Source of the DNA: JADKAV01 sp963733395
GTDB taxonomy: Bacteria; Actinomycetota; Actinomycetes; S36-B12; UBA10799
DNA length: 64,000 nucleotides
Direction of reading: 5' to 3'
Assembly: GCA_963733395.1 (NCBI GenBank)
Contig: CAVTCZ010000005.1
Coordinates: forward strand, 62,001-126,000
Under the pieces are notes generated by a model. The model made no database searches, was not told the DNA's origin, and worked only from the letters and a program-made list of their open reading frames with translations. Position numbers and translations under genes: made by a program. Positions 30,390 to 38,123 of this stretch are shown one piece after another. Numbering within the stretch: the first letter of the stretch is position 1; the number at the start of each line of letters is the position of its first letter.

Positions 30390-30413
30390 CGACCGGGGCC
30401 TTGTGCCTCGCGA

Positions 30414-30487
30414 GGCGGAGTAGCTCAGCCTGGCAGAGCAAGCGGCTCATAATCGCTGTGTCGCCGGTTCAAGTCCGGCCTCCGCTA
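30414..30487 (+). tRNA. tRNA-Met (CAT)
   Basis: 74 nt. Acceptor GGCGGAG with CTCCGCT (a G-T first pair). Anticodon loop CTCATAA gives CAT. The arm sequences and its place before rpmG fit elongator tRNA-Met; an Ile2 identity cannot be fully excluded by eye. Confidence 0.9.
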
Positions 30488-30508
30488 CAACAAGAGGAAA
30501 GGTTCATC

Positions 30509-30673
30509 GTGGCGAAATCTGACGTCCGCCCCAAGATCACGTTGGCGTGCGTGGAGTGCAAGAACCGTAACTACATCACCCGGAAGAACCGGCGCAACGA
30601 TCCAGACCGGATCGAGCTGAAGAAGTTCTGCCCGACGTGCAAGAAGCACACCGAGCACAAGGAGACCCGCTAG
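30509..30673 (+). CDS. rpmG: 50S ribosomal protein L33
   Basis: 54 residues from GTG 30509, after AAGAGGAAAGG. Zinc-ribbon cysteines are kept: CVEC and CPTC. So this is the zinc-containing (C+) form. It stands directly after tRNA-Met, the usual actinobacterial arrangement. Confidence 0.95.
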   Translation: MAKSDVRPKITLACVECKNRNYITRKNRRNDPDRIELKKFCPTCKKHTEHKETR

Positions 30674-30707
30674 CCGTTCGCCGGCTCCGGCCGAGGTGGT
30701 CAGCCAC

Positions 30708-30713
30708 TAGGCT
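30708..30713 (+). promoter_or_regulatory. -10 box upstream of the hadA leader ORF
   Basis: TAGGCT, seven bases, then ATG 30721 of an 11-codon ORF. Confidence 0.5.
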
Positions 30714-30720
30714 GAGCGCC

Positions 30721-30756
30721 ATGAACCCTGTTTTTTCGGGACCGGAGGTGCGTTGA
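30721..30756 (+). CDS. Candidate 11-residue leader peptide upstream of the hadA-like gene
   Basis: ATG 30721 to TGA 30754-30756 encodes MNPVFSGPEVR. It is placed seven bases after TAGGCT, so it would be translated from a leaderless transcript. Its stop overlaps the next start (TGATG), which would couple translation of the dehydratase to it. The dehydratase also has its own GGAGG site inside this ORF. Whether it is conserved is unknown. Confidence 0.4.
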   Translation: MNPVFSGPEVR

Positions 30757-31205
30757 TGGCCTTGAACCCCGACATCATCGGCAAGACCTATCCGGACACC
30801 GACCCGTACCTCATCGGCCGGGAGAAGGTCCGGGAATTCGCGACGGCGATCGGCGACCACTCGCCGGTTTACCACGACCTGGCGGCCGCGGCGGAGTTGG
30901 GCTACAGCGATCTCCCGGCGCCGCCGACGTTCGCCTTCGTGCTGACGCATCGGGCGATGGCGGCGGCGATCTTCGACCCGGATCTGGGCCTGGACTACAG
31001 CCGGGTCGTGCACGGCGAGCAGGCGTTCGACTACGTGCGGCCGCTGCAAGCCGGCGACGAGGTGGTGGTCAAGTCCCACATCGCGGACGTCCACACCCGC
31101 GGCAAGAACGAGTTCCTGGTCACCCAGTCCGACGTGGTCACACTTTCGGGTGAATTGGTCGTGCGAACACGCAGCGTGATCGCCAGTCGGGGGACCGCCG
31201 CATGA
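30756..31205 (+). CDS. MaoC-like (R)-3-hydroxyacyl dehydratase, HadA type
   Basis: 149 residues from ATG 30756. Hot-dog fold; this is the N-terminal, non-catalytic-like partner (UPF0336/FAS1_DH type). Seen: YLIGREKVREFATAIGD, PPTFAFVLTH and VVHGEQAFDYVRPLQAGD. It pairs with the next gene to form a heterodimeric dehydratase, as HadA-HadB do in mycobacterial fatty-acid synthase II. Overlaps the next gene by four bases. A role in ordinary fatty-acid elongation is possible; mycolic acids cannot be inferred. Confidence 0.85.
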   Translation: MALNPDIIGKTYPDTDPYLIGREKVREFATAIGDHSPVYHDLAAAAELGYSDLPAPPTFAFVLTHRAMAAAIFDPDLGLDYSRVVHGEQAFDYVRPLQAGDEVVVKSHIADVHTRGKNEFLVTQSDVVTLSGELVVRTRSVIASRGTAA

Positions 31206-31603
31206 CCCCGCAGATCGGCGAGGTGGTCGCCTCCGAAACCGTGCGCGTCGAGCGGGTGCACCTGGTCATGTACGCCGGCGCCAGCGGCGACTTCAACCCC
31301 ATCCACTGGAACGAAACCTTCGCCAAGGCCGTGGGGCTGCCGGATGTGATCGCGCACGGCATGTTCACCCAGGCGCAACTCGGCCGACTGCTGGTGGCGT
31401 GGGCGGGCGACCCCGCTCGCATCCTGTCGTTCTCGGTGCGGTTCTCGGCGCCGGTGGTGGTGCCGGAGGCCGGCGGTGCCAAGTTGGCGCTGCAGGCCAC
31501 GGTTGCCGGGGTCGAGGGCGACGTCGTCACTCTTGCGCTGACGGCGACCTGCGGTGGCACCGACGTGGTCAAGGACGCGGTGGCGACCGTCAGGGTGGTG
31601 TGA
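31202..31603 (+). CDS. MaoC-like (R)-3-hydroxyacyl dehydratase, HadB type (catalytic)
   Basis: 133 residues. The hydratase-2 motif is present: YAGASGDFNPIHWNE with the catalytic Asp and His, followed by VIAHGMFTQAQLGR. This is the catalytic partner of the preceding protein. ATG overlaps the upstream stop, and murB follows without a gap. Confidence 0.88.
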   Translation: MTPQIGEVVASETVRVERVHLVMYAGASGDFNPIHWNETFAKAVGLPDVIAHGMFTQAQLGRLLVAWAGDPARILSFSVRFSAPVVVPEAGGAKLALQATVAGVEGDVVTLALTATCGGTDVVKDAVATVRVV

Positions 31604-32581
31604 GTGCGGCTCGCGGATCTGACCACCATCCAGCTCGGCGGTGAGGCCGACGTCCACGACGCCGGCACCCAGGCGCAGGTGGTCGATCTGCTCCGGCAGT
31701 ACCCGGATGCCCGCATCCTCGGCGGCGGGAGCAACGTGGTCGTCGCCGACGAGGGCCTCTCACAGCCGGTCATCCGCATCACCGCCACCGGCTGGCAGCA
31801 GCACGCAGACCAGTTCATCGTCTCGGCGGGGACGAACTGGGACGCGTTCGTCGCAGCCATGGTGGCGGCCGGACGCAGCGGTGTGGAGGCCCTGTCCGGA
31901 ATCCCCGGCAGTGTCGGTGCGACCCCGATCCAGAACGTCGGCGCCTACGGTCAGGAAGTCGCCGAGACCATCGCCGGGATGCGCGTCCTGGACCGCCGGA
32001 CCGGGGAGATGACCACGTGGCCTGCAGCCCGGGCACGGTTCGGCTACCGCAGCAGCGTGTTCAAGAGCGAGCAGGGCTCCTACGTCGTCCTGGCCGTGGC
32101 CTTCGACCTGCCGGTGGCCGACAGCGCGCCGATCCGCTACGCGGAGCTGGCCCGCACGCTCGGCGTCGAGCCCGGGCGGCGGGTGCCCGTGACCGCGGTG
32201 CGGGAAGCGGTGCTGGGCTTGCGCCGGGGCAAGGGCATGGTGCTCGATCTCGGGGACCCGGACACCCGCAGCGTCGGTTCCTTCTTCACCAACCCGATCG
32301 TGGATGTGATCCCTGACGGGGCACCCGGCTGGCCGCAGCCCGACGGGCGTTTCAAGACCAGCGCGGCCTGGCTGATCGAGCACGCGGGTGTGGGCAAGGG
32401 GTTCGCCATCCCCGGGTCGCAGGTCGCGGTGTCCAGCAAGCACACGCTGGCACTGACCAACCGCGGCGGTGGCACGACCGCCGAGTTGCTGGAGCTCGCC
32501 CGCGAGATCCAGCGGCGGGTGCAGGCGACGTTCGGGATCACCCTGGTGCCCGAGCCGGTGTTGTGGGGTTGTGCCCTGTAG
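31604..32581 (+). CDS. murB: UDP-N-acetylenolpyruvoylglucosamine reductase
   Basis: 325 residues, GTG start directly after the hadB-like stop. FAD- and NADPH-dependent reduction giving UDP-MurNAc for peptidoglycan. Seen: ILGGGSNVVVADEGL (FAD), LSGIPGSVGATPIQNVGAYG, the catalytic Ser in SVGSFFTNPIV, and the final Glu in LVPEPVLWG. Position after hadAB and before secE/nusG follows actinobacterial order. Confidence 0.95.
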   Translation: MRLADLTTIQLGGEADVHDAGTQAQVVDLLRQYPDARILGGGSNVVVADEGLSQPVIRITATGWQQHADQFIVSAGTNWDAFVAAMVAAGRSGVEALSGIPGSVGATPIQNVGAYGQEVAETIAGMRVLDRRTGEMTTWPAARARFGYRSSVFKSEQGSYVVLAVAFDLPVADSAPIRYAELARTLGVEPGRRVPVTAVREAVLGLRRGKGMVLDLGDPDTRSVGSFFTNPIVDVIPDGAPGWPQPDGRFKTSAAWLIEHAGVGKGFAIPGSQVAVSSKHTLALTNRGGGTTAELLELAREIQRRVQATFGITLVPEPVLWGCAL

Positions 32582-32599
32582 GAGCGGCAGGTCCGGGGA

Positions 32600-32614
32600 G
32601 ACGTTGTTGCCCTC
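32600..32614 (+). repeat. Dispersed intergenic word, family D (copy 2)
   Basis: GACGTTGTTGCCCTC in the 66-bp gap between murB and the converging aminotransferase gene. Confidence 0.5.
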
Positions 32615-32647
32615 CGGCCACGGCGTGTCGCGGGTTTCGCCCCCGTC

Positions 32648-33847
32648 CTACTCCGCCAGTAGGTCCGCGATCCGCTGCACGCCCTCGACCAGGTCGTCGT
32701 CGCCCAGGGCATAGGACAGCCGCAGATACCCGTCGGTGCCGAACGCCTCGCCGGGCACCACCGCGACCTCCGCCTCGTCGAGGATGATCTCAGCCAGTTC
32801 TGCGGAGGTCTGCGGCACCTTGCCGCGGATGCTGCGCCCCAGCACCCCGCGCACGCTCGGGTAGGCGTAGAACGCGCCCTCCGGCATGGGGCAGGTCACC
32901 CCGGGGATGGCGTTGAGCATGTCCACGATCGTCAACCGTCGGCGATCGAAGGCCTCGCGCATCATCTCCACCGCGGACAGGTCGCCGGTGACGGCGGCCA
33001 GGGCCGCTCGCTGGGAGACGTTGGCGACGTTCGAGGTGGCGTGCGACTGCATGTTGGTGGCGGCCTTCACGACGTCCGTGGGACCGATCATCCAGCCGAC
33101 CCGCCAGCCGGTCATGGCATAGGTCTTGGCCACACCGTTGACGACGACGCAGGTGTCGGCGATTTCCGGGACCTGCACCGGCATCGAGGAGAACAAGGCG
33201 TTGCCGTACACCAGGTGCTCGTAGATCTCGTCGGTGACGACCCAGATGCCCTTCTCCGCGGCCCACTGCCCGATCGCCGTCACTTCGTCGGGGGAGTAGA
33301 CCGCGCCCGTCGGGTTGGACGGCGAGACGAACACGAGGAGCTTGGTGTTCCCGGTCACCGCCTCGTCGAGAGCGGCCACGGAGACCTTGTAGCCGGTGTC
33401 CTCGTTCGTCGGGATCACCACCGGGACGCCGCCGGCCAGCCGGATCGACTCGGGGTAGGTGGTCCAGTACGGCGCGGGCAGCAGTGCCTCGTCGCCGGGG
33501 TTCAGCAGGGCGGCGAACGTGTTGTACAGCGCCTGCTTGCCGCCGTTGGTGACGAGCACCTGGCTGGCGGAGACGTCGTAGTCGGAGTCCCGCTTGGTCT
33601 TCGCGGCGATCGCCTCGCGCAGTGCCGGAAGGCCGCCGGCCGGGGTGTACCGGTGCATCGCCGGGTCCTCACAGGCGGTCATCGCGGCGGCCACGATGTA
33701 GTCGGGCGTCGGGAAGTCGGGTTCGCCGGCACCGAAGCCGATGACGGGCCGGCCGGCGGCCTTGAGTGCTTTCGCCTTGGCGTCCACGGCCAGGGTCGCC
33801 GATTCCGAGATGCTGCCGATCCTGCGGGAGATACGGGTGAGTGCCAT
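32648..33847 (-). CDS. Class I/II pyridoxal phosphate aminotransferase (aspartate aminotransferase-like)
   Basis: 399 residues from ATG 33847. Fold-type I PLP enzyme. Seen: GAGEPDFPTPDYI, VTNGGKQALYNTFAAL, SPSNPTGAVYSPDE, the PLP Lys in VNGVAKTYAMTGWRVGW, and YLRLSYALGDDDLVEGV. Likely aspartate:2-oxoglutarate aminotransferase. The frame is open through the divergent tRNA region, but the ATG is six bases after CAGGAT, which supports this start. It sits between murB and tRNA-Trp on the other strand. Confidence 0.9.
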   Translation of the reverse strand: MALTRISRRIGSISESATLAVDAKAKALKAAGRPVIGFGAGEPDFPTPDYIVAAAMTACEDPAMHRYTPAGGLPALREAIAAKTKRDSDYDVSASQVLVTNGGKQALYNTFAALLNPGDEALLPAPYWTTYPESIRLAGGVPVVIPTNEDTGYKVSVAALDEAVTGNTKLLVFVSPSNPTGAVYSPDEVTAIGQWAAEKGIWVVTDEIYEHLVYGNALFSSMPVQVPEIADTCVVVNGVAKTYAMTGWRVGWMIGPTDVVKAATNMQSHATSNVANVSQRAALAAVTGDLSAVEMMREAFDRRRLTIVDMLNAIPGVTCPMPEGAFYAYPSVRGVLGRSIRGKVPQTSAELAEIILDEAEVAVVPGEAFGTDGYLRLSYALGDDDLVEGVQRIADLLAE

Positions 33848-33853
33848 GCCCCA

Positions 33854-33859
33854 ATCCTG
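33854..33859 (-). promoter_or_regulatory. -10 box, leaderless start of the aminotransferase gene
   Basis: CAGGAT, six bases, ATG. Confidence 0.45.
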
Positions 33860-33935
33860 CCCAAAGCCGTGGGCGGGGTCGACCCCTGGGAGGGGTTCGC
33901 GTATCGTGGTCTGAGGTGACCGCGTCGCTGTGCGG

Positions 33936-33941
33936 TAGCCT
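33936..33941 (+). promoter_or_regulatory. Candidate -10 box for tRNA-Trp and the secE-nusG-rpl unit
   Basis: TAGCCT, the same hexamer used before serC and the gene at 58859. No clear -35 box. The expected start point falls at the palindrome described next. Confidence 0.4.
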
Positions 33942-33947
33942 GCCCGC

Positions 33948-33959
33948 TTCTCGCGAGAA
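33948..33959. promoter_or_regulatory. Palindrome TTCTCGCGAGAA before tRNA-Trp
   Basis: Perfect 12-bp palindrome at the predicted transcription start of tRNA-Trp and the following translation/transcription genes. Looks like an operator for a dimeric regulator; the regulator is unknown. Confidence 0.5.
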
Positions 33960-34003
33960 TGGTCCGACGGACCGCTCACGGGAGACGGGTCGGAGGTCAC
34001 CGT

Positions 34004-34076
34004 AGGGTCGTAGCTCAATTGGTAGAGTCCCGGTCTCCAAAACCGGTGGTTGGGGGTTCGAGTCCCTCCGACCCTG
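34004..34076 (+). tRNA. tRNA-Trp (CCA)
   Basis: 73 nt. Acceptor AGGGTCG pairs with CGACCCT. Anticodon loop TCTCCAAAA region gives CCA. T-arm has GGGTTCGAGTCC. The secE gene follows 24 bases later, the standard actinobacterial order. Confidence 0.95.
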
Positions 34077-34100
34077 CAAGGCAAGGAAAGGAATGTCTTT

Positions 34101-34367
34101 GTGAGTGAGCCGACCACGGCTGACGACGCTGGTTCGCCGACCCCGAAAAGGGGGTCCGGCAAGCAGCAGCGCAAGGGTCTGTTCTCCCGCATGGCTCTTT
34201 TCCTGCGCCAGATGGTTGCGGAGTTGCGCAAGGTCATCTGGCCCACGCGCAAGGAACTGCTCACCTACACCTGGGTGGTGCTGGTGTTCGTGGTGATCAT
34301 GGCCGGGTTGATCGCGTTGTACGACCTGGTCCTGGCGCGAGTAGTGTTCGCCATTTTCGGCGGCTGA
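34101..34367 (+). CDS. secE: Preprotein translocase subunit SecE
   Basis: 88 residues from GTG 34101, after an AAAGGAA site. Soluble N-terminus, then MVAELRKVIWPTRKELLTYT, the SecE signature, then one membrane helix (VVLVFVVIMAGLIALYDL). Part of the SecYEG channel. The open frame extends upstream into tRNA-Trp, which cannot be coding. Confidence 0.95.
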   Translation: MSEPTTADDAGSPTPKRGSGKQQRKGLFSRMALFLRQMVAELRKVIWPTRKELLTYTWVVLVFVVIMAGLIALYDLVLARVVFAIFGG

Positions 34368-34386
34368 GAAGAGCGAGGATATGTCG

Positions 34387-35433
34387 ATGCAGACCCCGGA
34401 CCAGTGGCCGGTTGACGAGCACAACGGCGAGGACCTGCCGTTGGCGGACGTCCCGGGCACGGAGGCCTTCGAGGCTGTCGAACTGCCCGATGGGACGACC
34501 GTCGTGGAGCAGGTTGACGTCGAGCGGGCCGAGGACGGCACGGTCGTGACCACGCAGACCGAGGCGATCTCCGAACCCGATGGCACCATCGCCATCGAGG
34601 AGACCGTCATCTCCGAACAGCCCGACGGCTCGATCATCCGTGATGAGGTGCGCACCGTCGCGGGCCCGGAGGGCGATGTTCACATCGAGGAGACCCAGAT
34701 CCTGGAGGACGCGCACGGCCGGACCATCGTCGTGGAGCACTCCGAGGACCTGCCCGCGGATGTCCTTGTGGACCCGGAGACCGGCGAGATCATCGAAGCC
34801 GGCGCCGAGGAGGAGGAAGTCGACCCGATCGAGGCCTTCCGCGATGAGCAACTCTCGCTGCCCGGCCAGTGGTACGTGGTGCATTCGTACGCCGGCTTCG
34901 AGAAACGGGTGAAGACCAACCTCGAGACCCGGATCAACACCCTCAACATGGAGGACTACATCTTCCAGGTCGAGGTGCCCACCGAAGAGGTCACCGAGAT
35001 CAAGCAGGGTCAGAAGAAGACCGTCAAGCGCAACAAGTTCCCCGGCTACGTGCTCGTGCGGATGGACTACACCGACGACAGTTGGGGGGCGGTCCGCCAC
35101 ACCCCCGGGGTGACCGGATTCGTCGGCAGCACCCACGAACCGACCCCGCTGACCATCGACGAGGTCGTGCACATCCTGGCCCCGAAGCCCGAGCCGAAGA
35201 AGACGCAGGCCGAGGCCGGGGGCGCCCCGAGCCTGGGTCAGCAGCCGGCAAGGGTGACCGAGGTGGACTTCGGTGTGGGTGACTCGGTTACAGTTATTGA
35301 CGGACCGTTCGCGACGTTGCACGCAACCATCAGCGAGATCAACCTCGACGCCCAGAAGGTCACGGGCCTGGTTGAGATCTTCGGCCGGGAGACCCCGGTG
35401 GAACTCAGTTTCAGCCAGATCGAGAAGAACTAG
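34387..35433 (+). CDS. nusG: Transcription antitermination factor NusG with long acidic N-terminal extension
   Basis: 348 residues from ATG 34387. An ATG at 34381 is one base from the GAGGA site; ATG 34387 has a seven-base spacing, so it is preferred. Residues 1 to about 155 are an acidic extension with repeated hairpin-like units (EDGTVVTTQTEAI, PDGTIAIEETVI, PDGSIIRDEVRTV, and so on). Then comes the NGN domain (QWYVVHSYAGFEKRVKTN, FPGYVLVRMDYTDDSW, GVTGFVGSTHEPTPL) and the KOW domain (FGVGDSVTVIDGPFATL). NusG binds RNA polymerase and couples it to Rho or the ribosome. Actinobacterial NusG often has an N-terminal extension, but the periodic pattern here is striking. Confidence 0.93.
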   Translation: MQTPDQWPVDEHNGEDLPLADVPGTEAFEAVELPDGTTVVEQVDVERAEDGTVVTTQTEAISEPDGTIAIEETVISEQPDGSIIRDEVRTVAGPEGDVHIEETQILEDAHGRTIVVEHSEDLPADVLVDPETGEIIEAGAEEEEVDPIEAFRDEQLSLPGQWYVVHSYAGFEKRVKTNLETRINTLNMEDYIFQVEVPTEEVTEIKQGQKKTVKRNKFPGYVLVRMDYTDDSWGAVRHTPGVTGFVGSTHEPTPLTIDEVVHILAPKPEPKKTQAEAGGAPSLGQQPARVTEVDFGVGDSVTVIDGPFATLHATISEINLDAQKVTGLVEIFGRETPVELSFSQIEKN

Positions 35434-35457
35434 ACCAGGAACGACGAAGGAAGAGCA

Positions 35458-35892
35458 ATGCCTCCCAAGAAGAAGAAGAAGGTCGCCGGCCTGATCAAAT
35501 TGCAGATCCAGGCGGGACAGGCCAACCCCGCGCCGCCCGTGGGCCCTGCACTGGGTCAGCACGGCGTGAACATCATGGAGTTCTGCAAGGCCTACAACGC
35601 GGCCACGGAATCCCAGCGCGGACAGGTGATCCCTGTGGAGATCACCGTGTACGAGGACCGCTCCTTCGACTTCATCACGAAGACGCCGCCCGCCGCCAAA
35701 CTGATCCTGAAGGCCGCCGGCCTGCAGAAGGGTTCTGGCAACCCGTTGCAGCCCGTCGGCAAGATCAGCCAGGCGCAGGTCAAGGAGATCGCCGAGACCA
35801 AGATGGCCGACCTGAACGCCAACGACGTCGACGCTGCGATGAACATCATCGCCGGGACCGCGCGGTCCATGGGCGTCACCGTCACCGACTAG
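35458..35892 (+). CDS. rplK: 50S ribosomal protein L11
   Basis: 144 residues. Binds the GTPase centre of 23S rRNA. Seen: PPKKKKKVAGLIKLQIQAG, PAPPVGPALGQHGVNIMEF, and the C-terminal rRNA-binding MNIIAGTARSMGVTV. Preceded by GGAAGAGCA. Follows nusG. Confidence 0.97.
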   Translation: MPPKKKKKVAGLIKLQIQAGQANPAPPVGPALGQHGVNIMEFCKAYNAATESQRGQVIPVEITVYEDRSFDFITKTPPAAKLILKAAGLQKGSGNPLQPVGKISQAQVKEIAETKMADLNANDVDAAMNIIAGTARSMGVTVTD

Positions 35893-35956
35893 CAGCACCC
35901 GCACGCGTGGGAGGGGCCGCATCGCCCCGCTGACCACATCGAGACAGGAGAACACG

Positions 35957-36652
35957 ATGCAGCACGGAAAGAACTACCGCAGTTCCGCCGAACAGATCGA
36001 CCGCGAGCAGCTCTACTCGCCATCCGAGGCGGTGGCACTGGCCAAGTCCTCGGCGAAGACGAAGTTCGACTCCACCGTCGAGGTGTCCATGCGCCTCGGG
36101 GTCGACCCCCGCAAGGCCGACCAGATGGTGCGCGGCACCGTCAACCTGCCGCACGGCACCGGCAAGACCGCCCGCGTGCTGGTCTTCGCACAGGGCCCGA
36201 AGGCCGAAGAGGCCCTGGCCGCCGGTGCCGACTACGTCGGAACGGATGAGTTGATCGACAAGATCACCGGCGGTTGGACCGACTTCGATGCCGTGGTCGC
36301 AACCCCCGACCTGATGGGCAAGGTCGGCAAACTCGGCCGGGTGCTCGGTCCGCGCGGTCTGATGCCCAACCCCAAGACCGGCACCGTGACCATGGACGTG
36401 TCCAAGGCCGTGTCCGACATCAAGGGCGGCAAGATCGAGTTCCGGGTGGACAAGCACTCGAACCTGAACTTCATCATCGGCAAGGCGAGCTTCACCGACG
36501 AGGCGCTCGCGGACAACTACGCCGCGGCCGTCGACGAGGTCATGCGGCTCAAGCCCTCGGCCGCCAAGGGCCGGTACATCAAGAAGATCGTCATGTCGAC
36601 GACGATGGGCCCCGGAATCCAGGTGGACCCGAGTCGTTCGCGCGACGTCTGA
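35957..36652 (+). CDS. rplA: 50S ribosomal protein L1
   Basis: 231 residues. L1 stalk protein. Seen: EVSMRLGVDPRKADQMVRG, GRVLGPRGLMPNPKTGTVT and the C-terminal MSTTMGPGIQVDPSRSRD. Good AGGAG site upstream. A strong hairpin follows the gene. Confidence 0.97.
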   Translation: MQHGKNYRSSAEQIDREQLYSPSEAVALAKSSAKTKFDSTVEVSMRLGVDPRKADQMVRGTVNLPHGTGKTARVLVFAQGPKAEEALAAGADYVGTDELIDKITGGWTDFDAVVATPDLMGKVGKLGRVLGPRGLMPNPKTGTVTMDVSKAVSDIKGGKIEFRVDKHSNLNFIIGKASFTDEALADNYAAAVDEVMRLKPSAAKGRYIKKIVMSTTMGPGIQVDPSRSRDV

Positions 36653-36670
36653 TCGCTGATCTCCACGAAA

Positions 36671-36690
36671 CCCCCGGTCGCGGCCGGGGG
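36671..36690 (+). terminator. Terminator after rplA
   Basis: CCCCCGG (36671-36677) pairs with CCGGGGG (36684-36690), then CTTCGTCG. Ends the secE-nusG-rplKA unit; a separate promoter serves rplJL. Confidence 0.65.
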
Positions 36691-36714
36691 CTTCGTCGTG
36701 TCCGGCGTCCGCCG

Positions 36715-36831
36715 TTGTGACGAAGGTGCGGCCCCGGTCCTCTGGTTGGTCACGAAGGTGCGGGGTTCGGGCGGCGCCAACCACCCACCTTCGTGACAAT
36801 GCGGTCGGTGGTGCCCGCATCTTCGTGACAA
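36715..36831. repeat. Inverted word array, family C
   Basis: Two forward copies of a word near TTGTCACGAAGGTGCGG (36715-36731 and 36746-36763) are followed by two reverse copies (36785-36799 and 36814-36831). It lies between the rplA terminator and the rplJ promoter. The word differs from families A and B, but the order forward, forward, reverse, reverse is the same. Confidence 0.8.
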
Positions 36832-36877
36832 ATGACCCTGGTCGCCTGCCCCCTCCCGCGACCCACGACGCCCCGTG

Positions 36878-36883
36878 TACACT
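36878..36883 (+). promoter_or_regulatory. -10 box of rplJL
   Basis: TACACT within TACACTCGAG, the same ten bases as upstream of nuoA. No clear -35 box. Confidence 0.45.
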
Positions 36884-36885
36884 CG

Positions 36886-37000
36886 AGGAGAACCACAGAC
36901 CGCCGGTCGCCGTTGTCCAGGCATAAACCCTGCGCAGGTGAGCTCCTCCCGAGCCCAGGCCTGCGTGCCTGGGCTTTCGTCATTCCGGGAGGAAGGAAAC
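36886..37000 (+). ncRNA. L10 leader candidate with attenuator hairpin
   Basis: About 115 nt between the promoter and rplJ. It contains AGACCGCCGGTCGC, resembling the L10-L12 binding region of L10 leaders. Near its end lies a stem GCCCAGGC (36953-36960) with GCCTGGGC (36967-36974), followed by TTTCGTC, as in an intrinsic terminator. In known L10 leaders, excess L10-L7/L12 binds the leader and lowers expression. Assignment rests on position and partial sequence likeness. Confidence 0.55.
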
Positions 37001-37002
37001 CC

Positions 37003-37654
37003 ATGGCACGGCCCGACAAGCAAGCCGCCGTCACCGAACTCGCGGACCTTTTCCGCAACTCCACCGCGTCGGTGCTCACCGAGTACCGCGGACTGACGGT
37101 GTCCCAACTCAAGGAACTGCGCGTCAGCCTGGGCCAGAGCACGACCTACGCCGTCGTCAAGAACACCCTGACCCGGATCGCCGCCAAGGACGCCGGTGTC
37201 GAGGGGATCGACGAGTGGCTCGTCGGACCGAGCGCCATCGCGTTCGTCGACGGTGACCCGGTCGAGGCTGCCAAGGGCCTGCGCACCTTCGCCAAGGACC
37301 ACCCGGCACTGGTGATCAAGGGCGGCGTCATGGAGGGCAAGGTCCTCACCGCCGCCGAGGTGAGCAAGTTGGCCGACCTCGAGTCCCGCGAGGTGCTGTT
37401 GTCCAAGCTCGCCGGCGCGATGAACGCTTCGCTGCAGCAGGCCGTCTCGCTGTTCGCCGCGCCGCTGTCGCAGACCGCTCGTGTGGTCGAGGCGCTGCGG
37501 GCGAAGGTGGAGGCGGAAGCCCCCGCCGAGACCGCTGCCGAGGCTCCTGCCGCTGAGGCTGAGGCCGCTGTCGAAGCCCCGGCCGCCGAGGCTGAGACTC
37601 CCGCCGAAACCCCTGAGACCCGCCGAAACCCCCGAGACCCCCGAATCCGAATAA
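37003..37654 (+). CDS. rplJ: 50S ribosomal protein L10, frameshift near the C-terminus
   Basis: 216 residues after dropping one inserted C near 37620. ATG 37003 follows GGAGGAAGG. Seen: ELADLFRNSTASVLTEYRGL and the L7/L12-binding C-terminal helix VSLFAAPLSQTARVVEALRA, then an Ala/Glu/Pro-rich tail that should end with PETPESE at TAA 37652-37654. As given, the inserted base skips this stop and joins the frame to rplL, producing an apparent L10-L7/L12 fusion up to 38103. That is almost surely an artefact. Confidence 0.9.
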
Positions 37655-37707
37655 CCCCACCACCCGATACTTCCGGCGACACCGGAGAAACAGAAAGGAC
37701 GCCGATC

Positions 37708-38103
37708 ATGGCGAAGCTGTCCACCGAAGAGATGCTGGACGCATTCAAGGAAATGACCCTGCTCGAGCTCAGCGAGTTCGTCAAGCAGTTCGAGGAGACC
37801 TTCGGCGTGACCGCAGCGGCTCCGGTGGCGGTTGCCGCCGCTGCGCCGGCTGCCGGTGGTGCCGCTGGCGACGCTGGTGCTGCTGAGGAGCAGGACGAGT
37901 TCGACGTCATCCTCGAGGGTGCCGGCGAGAAGAAGATCCAGGTCATCAAGGAGGTCCGCGCGCTGACCAGCCTCGGACTGAAGGAGGCCAAGGACCTCGT
38001 CGAGGGTGCCCCGAAGCCGGTCCTGGAGAAGGTCAACAAGGAAGCTGCCGAGAAGGCGAAGGAAGCCCTCGAGGGCGCCGGCGCCAGCGTCTCGGTCAAG
38101 TAG
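37708..38103 (+). CDS. rplL: 50S ribosomal protein L7/L12
   Basis: 131 residues from ATG 37708, with its own GAAAGGA site. N-terminal dimerisation domain (LSTEEMLDAFKEMTLLELSE), an Ala/Gly hinge, then the C-terminal factor-binding domain (KKIQVIKEVRALTSLGLKEA). Forms the stalk with L10. The own start and ribosome site argue against real fusion to L10. Confidence 0.96.
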   Translation: MAKLSTEEMLDAFKEMTLLELSEFVKQFEETFGVTAAAPVAVAAAAPAAGGAAGDAGAAEEQDEFDVILEGAGEKKIQVIKEVRALTSLGLKEAKDLVEGAPKPVLEKVNKEAAEKAKEALEGAGASVSVK

Positions 38104-38123
38104 TCTCCCCCGACTCACGTCAC

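Noticed and set aside
30406..30415. Palindrome CCTCGCGAGG between two tRNA genes as an operator related to TTCTCGCGAGAA
   Set aside because: It overlaps the tRNA-Met start and is short and GC-rich; chance is enough.
34381..34386. nusG start at ATG 34381
   Set aside because: Only one base separates it from GAGGA; ATG 34387 has normal spacing. The two differ by two residues only.
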